Positions 8,434-17,188 are shown, counted from the stretch's first letter. The stretch: DNA of 64,000 nt from Pseudomonadota bacterium (GCA_018816555.1 JAHIVT010000086.1:1-64000), one strand, 5' to 3'. Made by a program: numbers and translations. The notes: a model not told the origin generated them from the letters alone.

Positions 8434-9846
8434 TTAAGTAAACCCGTGCATTTTCAGTTTGCGCCACAGGGTTGTCCGCCCCCAGCCCAATATCTCAGCG
8501 GCCTGGGACCGGTTGCCTCTTGTCTTGGTCAAGGCCTGCAGAATCATCTCTTTCTCAATATCATTCCAGTTGCCTCCTCTGGGTTTGAATGACTCCGTGT
8601 GAGAAATTTCTTCCTGATGACCGTTGTCATATGCCTTTGGCTGCGGCATGCTGCTGGTGACCTGGTGGGTAAATATATATTGGGGAAGATGCTCGGACCT
8701 TACCCGTTTGCCCTGGCAGATGTTGGCTGCATATTCAATGATATTGCGAAGTTCGCGCACGTTGCCGGGATAGGCATAGGACAACAGTTTGTTGTGGGCA
8801 TTTGTTGTGAACCCCTTGATGGATTTGTTCAATTTTGAATTGAATTCCCTGAGGAAATGGTCAAGCAGCAGGCGGATATCACCCTCCCGTTCCCGCAGGG
8901 GGGGCAGGTGGATACGCAGCACATTGAGCCGGTAAAAAAGGTCTTCACGGAATTTGCCATTCTGGATCTGTTCCCGCAGGTCCCGATGGGTGGCGGCAAT
9001 AACCCGTACATCCACTTTTGTCTTCTGGGTGCCGCCCACCGGATAGAACTCCTTGTCATCCAGAACGGAAAGGATTTTCACCTGCAGGGGCATCGGCAGA
9101 TCGCCGATTTCCGTCAAAAATATCGTGCCGTCATGGGCAAGGCGAAACATGCCCGGTTTGTCTTTGACCGCACCGGTAAAGGCGCCACGGACATAGCCGA
9201 ACAACTCCGACTCGAGAAGTGATTCGGGAAGCGCGCCGCAGTTGACCTTGATAAAAGGATGTCTGGCCCTTTTGGATGCCTTGTGAATGGCTTCGGCGAT
9301 GATATCCTTGCCGGTGCCGGTTTCGCCGGTGATCAGAACCGAGGCGTCGGTATGGGCAAGCACCGGCATGAGTCCGAAGACTTCTTGCATTTTGGGGCTG
9401 TGCCCCAGGATGACATCCGTGCCGTCGTAGATGCGTTGACTCTTGTTTTGCAGGACCGAGATGTCTTCCAGGACCACGAGCAGTCCGACAAGATTACCGC
9501 TTTCGGATCTGAGAGGGGAGATGGTAAACTGAATAGGAATTTTTCTGTGATTCCGATTGATAATATTCCCCTCAATGGAGATCGGCTGGCCTGTTTCCAA
9601 CGCCTTATGAAAATGTTGATTCTTTGGCCCCAGGTTGCAGCGGAGAATAAAGCTGCCGTATACCCCCCTGGCCTGAGCGCTGGTATAGCCGGTGAGGGCT
9701 TCCAGATAGCAGTTCATCTCCACCACACGAAGCCCGGTATCCAGTATGACAATGGCATGCGGGAAACCATTCAACAGCTCTGAAACAGCTATTTCATGGA
9801 GAGATGATAGTTTCATTGATGCCGTGAGTCCATTTTCAAGATTCAT
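8434..9846 (-). CDS. Sigma-54-dependent transcriptional activator (PAS-AAA+-Fis HTH)
   Basis: A 470-residue enhancer-binding protein. A PAS-type sensor occupies about residues 20-135, the AAA+ domain about 150-385 and a Fis-type helix-turn-helix the end (RGNRSQAAEILGWGRTTLWRKL). Key motifs are Walker A GETGTGKD, the sigma-54 contact loop GAFTGAV, and the arginine-finger region FREDLFYRLNVL. There is no receiver domain, so control is through the PAS domain or a partner. The ATG at 9846 has no ribosome-binding site and overlaps the end of a 33-codon reading frame, suggesting coupled translation; ATG 9816 is an alternative. It is a likely activator of the promoter at 17256-17274. Confidence 0.93.
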   Translation of the reverse strand: MNLENGLTASMKLSSLHEIAVSELLNGFPHAIVILDTGLRVVEMNCYLEALTGYTSAQARGVYGSFILRCNLGPKNQHFHKALETGQPISIEGNIINRNHRKIPIQFTISPLRSESGNLVGLLVVLEDISVLQNKSQRIYDGTDVILGHSPKMQEVFGLMPVLAHTDASVLITGETGTGKDIIAEAIHKASKRARHPFIKVNCGALPESLLESELFGYVRGAFTGAVKDKPGMFRLAHDGTIFLTEIGDLPMPLQVKILSVLDDKEFYPVGGTQKTKVDVRVIAATHRDLREQIQNGKFREDLFYRLNVLRIHLPPLREREGDIRLLLDHFLREFNSKLNKSIKGFTTNAHNKLLSYAYPGNVRELRNIIEYAANICQGKRVRSEHLPQYIFTHQVTSSMPQPKAYDNGHQEEISHTESFKPRGGNWNDIEKEMILQALTKTRGNRSQAAEILGWGRTTLWRKLKMHGFT

Positions 9847-9937
9847 TTAAAATCGTATGCTGCTGCAACAGGAACATTCCAGCTGTTTTATAATGTTTAA
9901 TATTGTTTTGAACAATTCCTTTTATCCGTTGCTTCAT
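9836..9937 (-). CDS. Possible 33-residue leader peptide coupled to the sigma-54 activator
   Basis: A short frame starts at ATG 9937 (AGGA about 9 bases upstream) and encodes MKQRIKGIVQNNIKHYKTAG and 13 more residues. Its stop TGA overlaps the activator start region by 11 bases. The activator has no Shine-Dalgarno sequence of its own, so ribosomes finishing this frame could re-initiate there. Coding status is unproven. Confidence 0.35.
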   Translation of the reverse strand: MKQRIKGIVQNNIKHYKTAGMFLLQQHTILNES

Positions 9938-10046
9938 GATTATTTTCCTGTATTCCCTCCGCTGTTGGTTGCTCCCGCATCTTCTGGCCGGGAAAGTTTC
10001 CCATGTTTTGGTTTTCCTCCTTGACTTCACATTGAGCAATCATTTC

Positions 10047-10095
10047 ACGAAAACAAACGTGCATCTGTGAAGCAGGAAATCAGCTTCACAGATGC
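10047..10095 (-). terminator. Intrinsic terminator after the universal stress protein gene
   Basis: Perfect 13-bp arms, GCATCTGTGAAGC at 10061-10073 and its complement at 10083-10095, enclose a 9-base loop just after the stress-protein stop codon. On the minus strand the stem is followed by a T-rich run (TTTGTTTT). It separates the transport operon from the activator operon. Confidence 0.75.
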
Positions 10096-10109
10096 GATAT
10101 GAGAAAAAC

Positions 10110-11060
10110 TCAATCTGCTGCGATCAAAGCAACAAAATGATCCGGACAGTGATGAACAATCTTGCGGCTGACACTGCCCATGAAAATCTCACTGATGGCA
10201 TTGCGACCGCGCCTGCCCATAAAAACCATGCAGTTGGGCCGTTTGTTGATTTCCTCTTCTATCACTCCGGCCGGATCGCCAAACCTGGCAACCTCGGAGA
10301 TGATATCTGCAGGAACACCGTTGTCCAGGAGCAGCTTCTTGGCATCCGACAAAATCATATCAGATGCTGCTGCCGGAACTTTCCCCTGCTCCACCTCTTC
10401 GCCGAAACGGGCGGCGTCCAGCACATGGACAAGGGTGACCTCCTTGACCACCGCAGAACACCCGCCCAGAAGAAGGGCTGCCTCTGTCACGGCTGCATTG
10501 GAATGGGCCGATCCGTCCACGGCAATAATGCAACGGCCGGCCGGGCATTCTGTTCTCCCTTCGATCTTGCCGACCAGATAAACACTGGCATGAATGTCTC
10601 GGTGCAGAAGCCCGGCGGTCACGCTGCCGACAAGAACCTCCTTGAGCGGCGACAAGACCCTTCTCTCCATGATAATCGTGGAATAGTCGCTGCCGGATAC
10701 CTCAGCAATACGCCCCACCGGATCGCCATCCTCAATGCGGATATCAATGGGCGCCTTGACGCCCTCCTTACGCAGTAGCTGCTCGGCCTCCTGCATCTTC
10801 GGCTCGATCTCCTGCTGGATATGCTGATTCTTCAGGCGTTTGAAAAGATCCGACTCCAGGACAAACTCGGTGCGCACGTCCACATTGGCCATATGGGTGC
10901 TCAGGTATTTGCCCGCCATCACATGCAGCAGGCTCACCTTTTCGATCCGGCTGCCCAGGCCCGCATCAATCATCCCCATCAGCCAGGCGGTCCGCGCAAA
11001 GGTTTCAGGACCTTCCACGGGCAGTAGAAAACTTGATAATATTTTGCTCTTCATATTCAT
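10110..11060 (-). CDS. Universal stress protein with two UspA domains
   Basis: A 316-residue cytoplasmic protein made of two UspA-like domains (about 5-155 and 170-316). The second carries the ATP-binding signature GRRGRNAISEIFMGSVSRKIV (GxxG, nine residues, GS). The first is diverged, with MERRVLSPLKEVLVGSVT. Strong RBS AAAGGAG before ATG 11060. It is the last gene of the ion-transport operon, only 7 bases after the antiporter stop. A role in adjusting transporter activity to energy or stress state is inferred from this position. Confidence 0.92.
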   Translation of the reverse strand: MNMKSKILSSFLLPVEGPETFARTAWLMGMIDAGLGSRIEKVSLLHVMAGKYLSTHMANVDVRTEFVLESDLFKRLKNQHIQQEIEPKMQEAEQLLRKEGVKAPIDIRIEDGDPVGRIAEVSGSDYSTIIMERRVLSPLKEVLVGSVTAGLLHRDIHASVYLVGKIEGRTECPAGRCIIAVDGSAHSNAAVTEAALLLGGCSAVVKEVTLVHVLDAARFGEEVEQGKVPAAASDMILSDAKKLLLDNGVPADIISEVARFGDPAGVIEEEINKRPNCMVFMGRRGRNAISEIFMGSVSRKIVHHCPDHFVALIAAD

Positions 11061-11067
11061 TACTCCT

Positions 11068-12864
11068 TTAATAAAACATCAGCAGCCAGACATTGGCAGC
11101 GGCCACACTGAGAATCATATAGGGGAATGCAACCTTCATGAAGCCGATGAATTTGATCGGATGCCCCGCTGATTCAGCAATACCCAGGGTGACCACGTTG
11201 GCGCTGGCACCAATCATCGTGCCGTTGCCGCCGAAACAGGCACCAAAGGCCAAGGCCCACCAGAGCACATTGGTTTCCGCCGCCCCGGGAATGACCTCGG
11301 TGAGATAGGCAACAACGGGCAGCATGGTGGCGGTAAAGGGGATGTTGTCGACAAAGGCGCTCATGATGGCCGCCACCCAGAGAACCAGACAGATGGAGGT
11401 GGTCAGATTGCCGCCGGACATATTAAGCACGAAGTCCGCGATGATATCAAGCAGGCCGGTTTCCTCCACCGCGCCCACCAGCATAAAGAGAAACATGAAA
11501 AAGAGCAGGGTCGTCCACTCAATGTCCTTTTCGATCAGCTCAAGCAGCTTGATTTTTTTGGTCAGCAGGCCGTAGGTGAACAGCAGCGAGGCGCCGAACA
11601 TGGCGGCGATGCTCACCTCCATGTGCCAGTAACCGTGGGTCAGAAACATGCTGACGACAATGCCCATGATAATGGCGCCCACCGTCAGCAGCATGCTGTC
11701 GGTGATCTTGTACTCTTCCCGCAGCTTGGCAATAAAGGCCGGTACATCATCGATCTTGGCCTTGGCGTAGTCCTTGCCGTAGCCGATCTTGGTATAGAAA
11801 AACAGAATGAACATGGAGACGACAACTACCGGCGTCAGGTTCTTGACAAACTGCATGAAGGTCAGCCCGGCATAGGAGCCGATCATGATATTGGGCGGAT
11901 CGCCGATCAATGTCGCCGTGCCGCCGATATTGGAGGCCAGAATCAGCGGAATAAGCAGTGATATGGGAGAAATACCCAGGGACAGGGCAATCTCGATGGA
12001 CACCGGGGTGAGCAGCAGCATGGTGGTGACGTTATCGAGAAAAGCGGAGGCCACGGCGGTAAAGCTCATGAGAATGAGGGACAGCGCCATGACATTCCCC
12101 CGGGCCAGCTGATAGCATTTATAGGCGCACCACTGAAAGACCCCTGTATGCTTGAGAATGCCGACAATGATCATCATGCCCATGAGCAGCAGGATGACGT
12201 TCATGTCGATGGCCTTGATGGCGCTTTCATAGGAGAGAATATGGTATTCGGGATTGATGGTGCCGAAGGTGTAGCTGATGACCAGCATGATGGACGCCCC
12301 CAGCATGGCGGCAAGCGTCCTGTGCAGCAGCTCAAACGAAATGAGAATATAGGCCAGGACAAACACCGTGGTGGCGATCCAGAAGGCCGGACCTTTAGAG
12401 CGTTTGATGGTGACGTCCGCCTTGGCCATATAGTCATTGCCGGCGCGGGAGATATGGTCCGGGGTGATGATTAAACTGTCTCTGGCATAACTTGGTTTAT
12501 ATGCGGAAATCTTGACTTCCGCACCTTCCAGGCTGCCGGTCGGCACCTCGAACTTGCCCTGAAAGGTGCCGTCCATCTCTGTTTTTATACCACCGGCACC
12601 CGCGCCATGCCCTCCTGGTTTACCCATCTCAAGGGGAGTGCCGTTTACCTCCACTTCAATATCCGCATCGCCGACTCCGACGCCGTGGGGATTGACAATT
12701 TTGCCGAAGACATCCAGCACGGCAACATTTTCATTGCCGCTCACAGCATGCTCAGCTGTTGATGCTGCCGATGGCCGCACCCCCGCAAAGGCGGTCAGCA
12801 GACAAACCGCGGCAAACGTCATAAGAATTCCCGACAGATATCGGGATATTTTCGCAAACCTCAT
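11068..12864 (-). CDS. NhaD/ArsB-type ion antiporter with an N-terminal secreted-type domain
   Basis: A 598-residue protein. A signal-like segment (about 10-35) is followed by a soluble region (about 45-160) resembling a carboxypeptidase-regulatory or Ig-like beta fold (AVLDVFGKIVNPHGVGVGDADIEVEVNG). The transporter domain follows with about 12 membrane helices. The family hallmark DNVTTMLLLTP...ASNIGGTATLIGDPPNIMIG and its repeat FVDNIPFTATMLPV...GGNGTMIGASANVV are intact. NhaD members exchange sodium for protons and ArsB members export arsenite. No arsenic genes are near, so sodium/proton exchange is more likely. The extra periplasmic domain is unusual. RBS AAGGAG precedes ATG 12864. Confidence 0.85.
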   Translation of the reverse strand: MRFAKISRYLSGILMTFAAVCLLTAFAGVRPSAASTAEHAVSGNENVAVLDVFGKIVNPHGVGVGDADIEVEVNGTPLEMGKPGGHGAGAGGIKTEMDGTFQGKFEVPTGSLEGAEVKISAYKPSYARDSLIITPDHISRAGNDYMAKADVTIKRSKGPAFWIATTVFVLAYILISFELLHRTLAAMLGASIMLVISYTFGTINPEYHILSYESAIKAIDMNVILLLMGMMIIVGILKHTGVFQWCAYKCYQLARGNVMALSLILMSFTAVASAFLDNVTTMLLLTPVSIEIALSLGISPISLLIPLILASNIGGTATLIGDPPNIMIGSYAGLTFMQFVKNLTPVVVVSMFILFFYTKIGYGKDYAKAKIDDVPAFIAKLREEYKITDSMLLTVGAIIMGIVVSMFLTHGYWHMEVSIAAMFGASLLFTYGLLTKKIKLLELIEKDIEWTTLLFFMFLFMLVGAVEETGLLDIIADFVLNMSGGNLTTSICLVLWVAAIMSAFVDNIPFTATMLPVVAYLTEVIPGAAETNVLWWALAFGACFGGNGTMIGASANVVTLGIAESAGHPIKFIGFMKVAFPYMILSVAAANVWLLMFY

Positions 12865-12904
12865 AATCTTTCTCCTTTTTCATGTTTCCTGTTTGCCGCG
12901 CATT

Positions 12905-13030
12905 TCATCCTGCAATCCCATGGGAAGTAAGGTCAATCCTGTCGGCACCAGGCGCTCCTGATGCCAAGCTTAAGGCCGGTAGGAACAGAAGTGTGCCTGC
13001 CGTAAAAATGGCTGTAAAAAACCGATTCAC
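12905..13030 (-). CDS. Short secreted peptide, probably a truncated NhaD N-terminus
   Basis: A 41-codon frame starting at GTG 13030 with GGAG 6-7 bases upstream. It encodes a clear signal peptide (FFTAIFTAGTLLFLPALSLASG) and then only APGADRIDLTSHGIAG before the stop. The segment DLTSHxxG recalls the start of mature NhaD antiporters. It could be the remains of an older antiporter gene, or a real micro-peptide kept between the two transporter genes. Confidence 0.45.
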   Translation of the reverse strand: MNRFFTAIFTAGTLLFLPALSLASGAPGADRIDLTSHGIAG

Positions 13031-13128
13031 AATTTTCTCCTTTTTTTTTAAGATGCTAACTGCATTTAATGAAGCTCCCTTTGCCTGAATGTTGCGTTGT
13101 TGTTTTTGTTGCTTAATACTCAAACAAG

Positions 13129-13179
13129 CACCTTCAGCCTCGGGGCGGCAGGATTTCTGCCGTCCGGAGTCTGAAGGTG
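13129..13179 (-). terminator. Long hairpin between the symporter and antiporter genes
   Basis: CACCTTCAG at 13129-13137 pairs with 13171-13179, and an inner 13-bp arm (11 matches) pairs 139-151 with 157-169 around a 5-base loop. It lies 27 bases after the symporter stop. There is no strong T-run, so it may be a partial terminator, an mRNA 3' stabiliser or a processing site that sets unequal expression of the two halves of the operon. Confidence 0.5.
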
Positions 13180-13205
13180 ACTAAATTGCCGTTTTCGTCA
13201 TGTTT

Positions 13206-14702
13206 TTACGAAGCCGCGGGCAGGGTAATGGGCATGCCCATCAACGGCCAGATCACTGCTACCGCCAGGGCAACCACCAGCATCAGGATGATTGAGGCTG
13301 GAACGCCGTAGCCGAAGAACTCGCCCGGGGTAAACTGTTTCGAGTTGTAGGCGATGGCGTTCGGCGCCGCGCCGACCAGCAGCAGAAAAGGCATACCGGC
13401 GGTCACCAGGGAGGCAAACAGGATGACCTCGCCTGCCACGCCCAGGTAAGGGGCGATAACCAGCGCCACCGGCAGCGAGATGGCGATGGCCGCCACGTTC
13501 ATGATAAAGTTGGTCATCACCAAGACAAAGAAGGCGATGCCGAGAACAAAAATGAACCAGTGGGCGTTCTGGAACATGACCAGCCAGTTGACGGCCAGCC
13601 AGCTTGCCGCGCCGGTATCCCACAGGCAGAAGCCGATTGACATGGCGCCGGCAAACAGCAGGATGATGTTCCAGGGAATTTCTTCCAGATCATTAATGGT
13701 CAGAATGTTGACCACGAAAAAGAGGATGGTCGAACAGAGCAGTATGGCGGTCTTGTCCAGCACCTTGAGTGCTGGCACAAAGGAACGCAGGGAGATGATG
13801 ACAATGGCTGCACCGACGATGAGGGCGGCAATGACCTCTTTTCTGGTGACCGGGCCCAGGGCCTTGTGCATGGTTTTCGCTTTCTCTTTCAGGCCCGGAA
13901 TTCTTGCCTTTTCCGGTTTCAAAAAGACCATGAAAAAGCCCCAGAGAATAAAGGTCATCAGCCAGCCGATGGGAAACATATACCAGGTCAGTTCAAAGAA
14001 GCTGATCTCTTTACCCATGATGTCCTTGTAAAAACCAAGGGCCACGGCGCCGCGGGCTGCTCCCAGCAGGGTGACGATGCTGCCGGCGCCGGCCACATAG
14101 GCCATGCCGATGAACAGTCCCTTGCCGAATTTGGTCGGTGTTTCATCCTCGCTGTACATGGCGTAGATGGCCATCAAGAGAGGATACATGGTGGCGGCCA
14201 CCGCGGTATGGGCCATGATGTGGGTCAGCAGCGCGGTGAGCACAAAGCAGCCCAGGTAGATCATGCTGGTTTTTTCACCGACAACGGCCAGCATCTTGTA
14301 GGCGATCCTCTTGGTGAGCCCTGTTTTGGTGAATACCATGCCGATAACAATGGAGCCGAAGATAAAGAGTACCGACGGGTCCATGAAATCCTTAAAGGCC
14401 ACCTTGGCGGGCCGGATCAGGAAAAGCGCCTGCAGCACGCCGATCATCAGACTGGTGACGCCGATGGGTACCACCTCAAAGACCCACCAGGTGCCGGCCA
14501 GACAGAAAACGGCCAGCGCGCCCTTGGCCTCACGGGATAAGGCAAAGCTCTTGCCCAAGGGGTCGATGGCATCCGGCCAGGGCGGGCAGTAATAAACCAC
14601 CACAAACAGGATCACGCCTATGGACATGAACATGAGCCGTTTCCAGTCAAACGGCTCTTTTTTAGTGGGTAAACCCATTTTTTCCGATTTTGCTTGTGTC
14701 AT
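13206..14702 (-). CDS. SLC13/DASS-type anion:sodium symporter
   Basis: A 498-residue inner-membrane protein with about 12-13 hydrophobic segments and the family plan of two inverted repeats. Signature regions include FIFGSIVIGMVFTKTGLTKRIA, AHTAVAATMYPLLMAIYAM, GAARGAVALGF and MTNFIMNVAAIAISLPVA...GAAPNAIAYNSKQFTPGEFFGYG. The canonical SNT sodium-site motifs are diverged (AHT and TNF), so cation use may differ. Family substrates are di- or tricarboxylates, sulfate or similar anions. The substrate is not identifiable here. It follows a CBS-domain gene and precedes a sodium/proton-type antiporter, which could recycle the coupling sodium. Confidence 0.87.
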   Translation of the reverse strand: MTQAKSEKMGLPTKKEPFDWKRLMFMSIGVILFVVVYYCPPWPDAIDPLGKSFALSREAKGALAVFCLAGTWWVFEVVPIGVTSLMIGVLQALFLIRPAKVAFKDFMDPSVLFIFGSIVIGMVFTKTGLTKRIAYKMLAVVGEKTSMIYLGCFVLTALLTHIMAHTAVAATMYPLLMAIYAMYSEDETPTKFGKGLFIGMAYVAGAGSIVTLLGAARGAVALGFYKDIMGKEISFFELTWYMFPIGWLMTFILWGFFMVFLKPEKARIPGLKEKAKTMHKALGPVTRKEVIAALIVGAAIVIISLRSFVPALKVLDKTAILLCSTILFFVVNILTINDLEEIPWNIILLFAGAMSIGFCLWDTGAASWLAVNWLVMFQNAHWFIFVLGIAFFVLVMTNFIMNVAAIAISLPVALVIAPYLGVAGEVILFASLVTAGMPFLLLVGAAPNAIAYNSKQFTPGEFFGYGVPASIILMLVVALAVAVIWPLMGMPITLPAAS

Positions 14703-14745
14703 TGTTTTCAGTCCTCTCTCTTCTCCTCAATTTGTCATGAAATGT

Positions 14746-15270
14746 CTACAGGTCGCAGTGGCTGCTGATCGCCTTGAATATCTCCTCCATACGGATAACG
14801 CCGACGATTTCTTCATTGGCAACAACCGGCAGATTGTAATCTTTGGCGTTCAGCATGATGAGCAATGCCTGTAAAAGGTGGGTGTCCGCTGAGACTGTAT
14901 GCTCAACCGACGACATGAATTTGCTGATGGGTTTGCTCCACTGCAGGGAGCATTCCTTGAAAAATGAATCCTCCACCAGAAGTGCCAGATTGGGGAAATC
15001 CGCGGTTTTCCCTTCGAATTTGTTTACCTTTGTCGCCTCAACCAGCTGCGGAGCAAGGCCGTGCAGAATGTCCGTCATGGTTATCCTGCCGGTAAGCTGG
15101 TTCTGATCATTGACCACAAGAGCGTCAAAGTACCGGAGCTGGTCTTTTTCTCCGGCAGTAAAAGAGTGGATCACTTTTGCTGCGTCGCGGAGAGTCTTTT
15201 TTTCATTCAGGTGGGGGTAGCGTTCAAGTGGAATGGTGTAGTCTCTTACGACCGGAATGTCTGTTTTCAC
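14746..15270 (-). CDS. CBS-domain pair protein
   Basis: A 174-residue cytoplasmic protein built from two CBS motifs (about 20-75 and 115-174). CBS pairs bind adenine nucleotides or cyclic dinucleotides and gate transporters or enzymes. The GTG at 15270 is chosen because AAGGAGAA lies six bases upstream and the protein then starts just before the first domain. The longer frame from 15360 adds an unlikely basic segment. Its place between response regulators and the symporter suggests it is a regulatory subunit for the transporter (inference). Confidence 0.85.
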   Translation of the reverse strand: MKTDIPVVRDYTIPLERYPHLNEKKTLRDAAKVIHSFTAGEKDQLRYFDALVVNDQNQLTGRITMTDILHGLAPQLVEATKVNKFEGKTADFPNLALLVEDSFFKECSLQWSKPISKFMSSVEHTVSADTHLLQALLIMLNAKDYNLPVVANEEIVGVIRMEEIFKAISSHCDL

Positions 15271-15422
15271 AGCTGTTCTCCTTGAAATTGGGAAAATCTT
15301 GTCATTTTGTCTTGCGGTTTTACCCAAGACCGCCCGTTTTTGCGGGAGAAATGAGCGCAATTTTCCTGTGCCGTATTTCTCCTTTTGAAAAAACAGTCAA
15401 TGCCTTCAGGCGAACCTCTAAT

Positions 15423-15448
15423 GCCTAACCTCAATAAGGAGGTTAGGC
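15423..15448 (-). terminator. Stem-loop after the receiver gene
   Basis: GCCTAACCTC and its exact complement, separated by AATAAG, form a 10-bp hairpin four bases beyond the receiver stop codon. No U-tract follows, so it may be an intra-operon stabilising or attenuating hairpin rather than a full terminator. Confidence 0.45.
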
Positions 15449-15451
15449 GGG

Positions 15452-15892
15452 TTACCAGCTTTTACTTTTGATGATGTTCTCTACTTCTTCCTGTGATTTC
15501 TTTTCCAGGATCAGCATTCTCTTGTGTTTGGCTTCGCTGATCTTTTCCAGCAGCACTTTCATGTCAACGGGTTTTTCAAGAAAGTCTTCGGCCCCGAGCT
15601 TCATCGCTTCGATGCCGCTTTTCACTGTCCCGTGGCCGGTCAGCATGAGGATCTCAAGGTCCGGCCTTTTCTCCTTGATCCGTCTCAATGTCTCGAGTCC
15701 GTCAATGCCCGGCATGGCGAGGTCGACGATAATCGCATCGAAATTCTGGTTTTCCACCCGGGCCACGGCGTCCTCGCCGCTCAACACGGTGTTTACCTTG
15801 AGGCCGCGGGTTTCAAGTCTCTCGGAAAGCATGTTGCAGAACTCCTCTTCGTCGTCGACTAACAGCACTTTGGCCTGTAGTTTTTCCTCCAT
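15452..15892 (-). CDS. Response regulator, receiver plus short helical tail
   Basis: A 146-residue CheY-like protein: VLLVDDEEEF, phospho-acceptor Asp in AIIVDLAMPGIDG, Thr in MLTGHGT, Lys in LEKPVD, then a charged tail (KHKRMLILEKKSQEEVENIIKSKSW) rather than a DNA-binding domain. RBS AGGAGAAG. It is very similar to the receiver part of the preceding gene's product and to the receiver at 5920-6306, suggesting local duplication. It probably takes phosphate from the kinase at 6299-8044 or a distant one. Confidence 0.9.
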   Translation of the reverse strand: MEEKLQAKVLLVDDEEEFCNMLSERLETRGLKVNTVLSGEDAVARVENQNFDAIIVDLAMPGIDGLETLRRIKEKRPDLEILMLTGHGTVKSGIEAMKLGAEDFLEKPVDMKVLLEKISEAKHKRMLILEKKSQEEVENIIKSKSW

Positions 15893-15931
15893 AATCTTCT
15901 CCTGTGGGGTGATTGCAATTCACCTGCGTTT

Positions 15932-17188
15932 TCAACCATATCTTCCGTTGCGGCTGCTTGCGCCGCCTGCGGAAGTCATCTTGCCAGATTCTGCTATTGA
16001 TTTGTATGCCTCATAAATGGTGGCGGACAGCTTGTCAATATCGGTCGGTTTCTGCAGATAGGCAAAGGCGCCGAGATCCATACAGGTTTTTTTGTCGTCT
16101 TCCGTGCCGTGTCCGGTGAGAATAATAACCTTGATATTGGGATGCGTCTTTCTGGTCTGGCGCAGAACTTCGATGCCGTCAATACCCGGCATCTTCAGAT
16201 CAAGCACCATGACATCCGGGTTGTCGTCGTTGAGCAGGTCCAGAGCCTGCTGTCCGTCATAAACCGCATGGGAACCAACATCGCGGCTGATCAGTCGCTC
16301 CGATAAGGTCTGGGCAAACTCTTTTTCATCATCCACCAGCAAAACCTTGGATGGAAGTTCAAACTGCTGTTTGCGGTAAATGGAGGTTTTGTAGTCTGGT
16401 CCTTTTGCCACCTCAACGGCCTTAACCCCGCCAACTGCTGAGGCGATTTCGGCAAGCTCGCTTTCCATTTTGCCGAAATTGAGCACACTTTTATTGACAG
16501 TGAGGCGGACGCTGCCGTTGTCCGCCGCCACTTCGATGTTGTGACCTTTGTTGAGCAGAGCCAGTTCCACCTGGGCCCCGAGAGCCATATCCTTGATAGC
16601 CTGCCGCGAAGCGTCGGTTTTCTGCACAGCGTTTTTGTGCAGATTTTCGAGGATAACCTGCAGGATGTCTTTGGTGGTGGTTTGGTCGGCCGGGATGACA
16701 ATGTCATAAAGGGTGGGGTCCCACGCCTCTTTTTTATAAAGAAAATCGGTCAATTCAAAGGCGCTTGCGTCACTTTTGTGAATCTGGCGCTTCGCTTCTT
16801 TTTCAGCGATCCCGGTGGTTGCGGCTCGCTGGATTCTCTGCTCTTTGTTGCCGGCGACCAGTACCTTGAGGACATGGCTTACCTGGGCAGGAATCAGCAG
16901 GGTAATAAAGCCGTAATAGATGCATCGGTCATTTTCACCCAACTTTTCCGACAGGGAAGATTTGAGAAAGGCAAGATGTTTTTCTTTCTCCAGGGTGAAC
17001 TGGTTGAATACCGACATTTTCGCGTAAAGGGCCTGTTCCAGTTTGTTTTTGTCGACTTTGTACTTTGAGCAGGCATCGGCAATAATGTCTTTGTCGCTGA
17101 CGATTTGAGATCCGGTCAGGGTCGACAGCTCGCTTATGATTTCTGTTTCATTGGTAAAGGTACTGGAAAACAAGGCGATTGCTGGCAT
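15932..17188 (-). CDS. Three-part fusion: cytidylate kinase-like fold, BON-like domain, receiver
   Basis: 418 residues. The N-terminal ~200 residues resemble the cytidylate kinase-like (Cytidylate_kin2) family in pattern (AIALFSSTFTNETEIISELSTLTGSQIVSDKDIIADAC). However, the glycine-rich P-loop is replaced by SSTFTNET, so phosphoryl transfer is doubtful. Residues ~205-285 look like a BON-type alpha/beta domain (GHNIEVAADNGSVRLTV...GGVKAVEV). The C-terminus is an intact receiver (LLVDDEKEF, VMVLDLKMPGIDG, ILTGHGT, LQKPTD) and a glycine/serine tail. Strong RBS AAGGAGAAG. It is the first gene after the sigma-54 promoter. I see no DNA-binding output. Confidence 0.75.
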   Translation of the reverse strand: MPAIALFSSTFTNETEIISELSTLTGSQIVSDKDIIADACSKYKVDKNKLEQALYAKMSVFNQFTLEKEKHLAFLKSSLSEKLGENDRCIYYGFITLLIPAQVSHVLKVLVAGNKEQRIQRAATTGIAEKEAKRQIHKSDASAFELTDFLYKKEAWDPTLYDIVIPADQTTTKDILQVILENLHKNAVQKTDASRQAIKDMALGAQVELALLNKGHNIEVAADNGSVRLTVNKSVLNFGKMESELAEIASAVGGVKAVEVAKGPDYKTSIYRKQQFELPSKVLLVDDEKEFAQTLSERLISRDVGSHAVYDGQQALDLLNDDNPDVMVLDLKMPGIDGIEVLRQTRKTHPNIKVIILTGHGTEDDKKTCMDLGAFAYLQKPTDIDKLSATIYEAYKSIAESGKMTSAGGASSRNGRYG

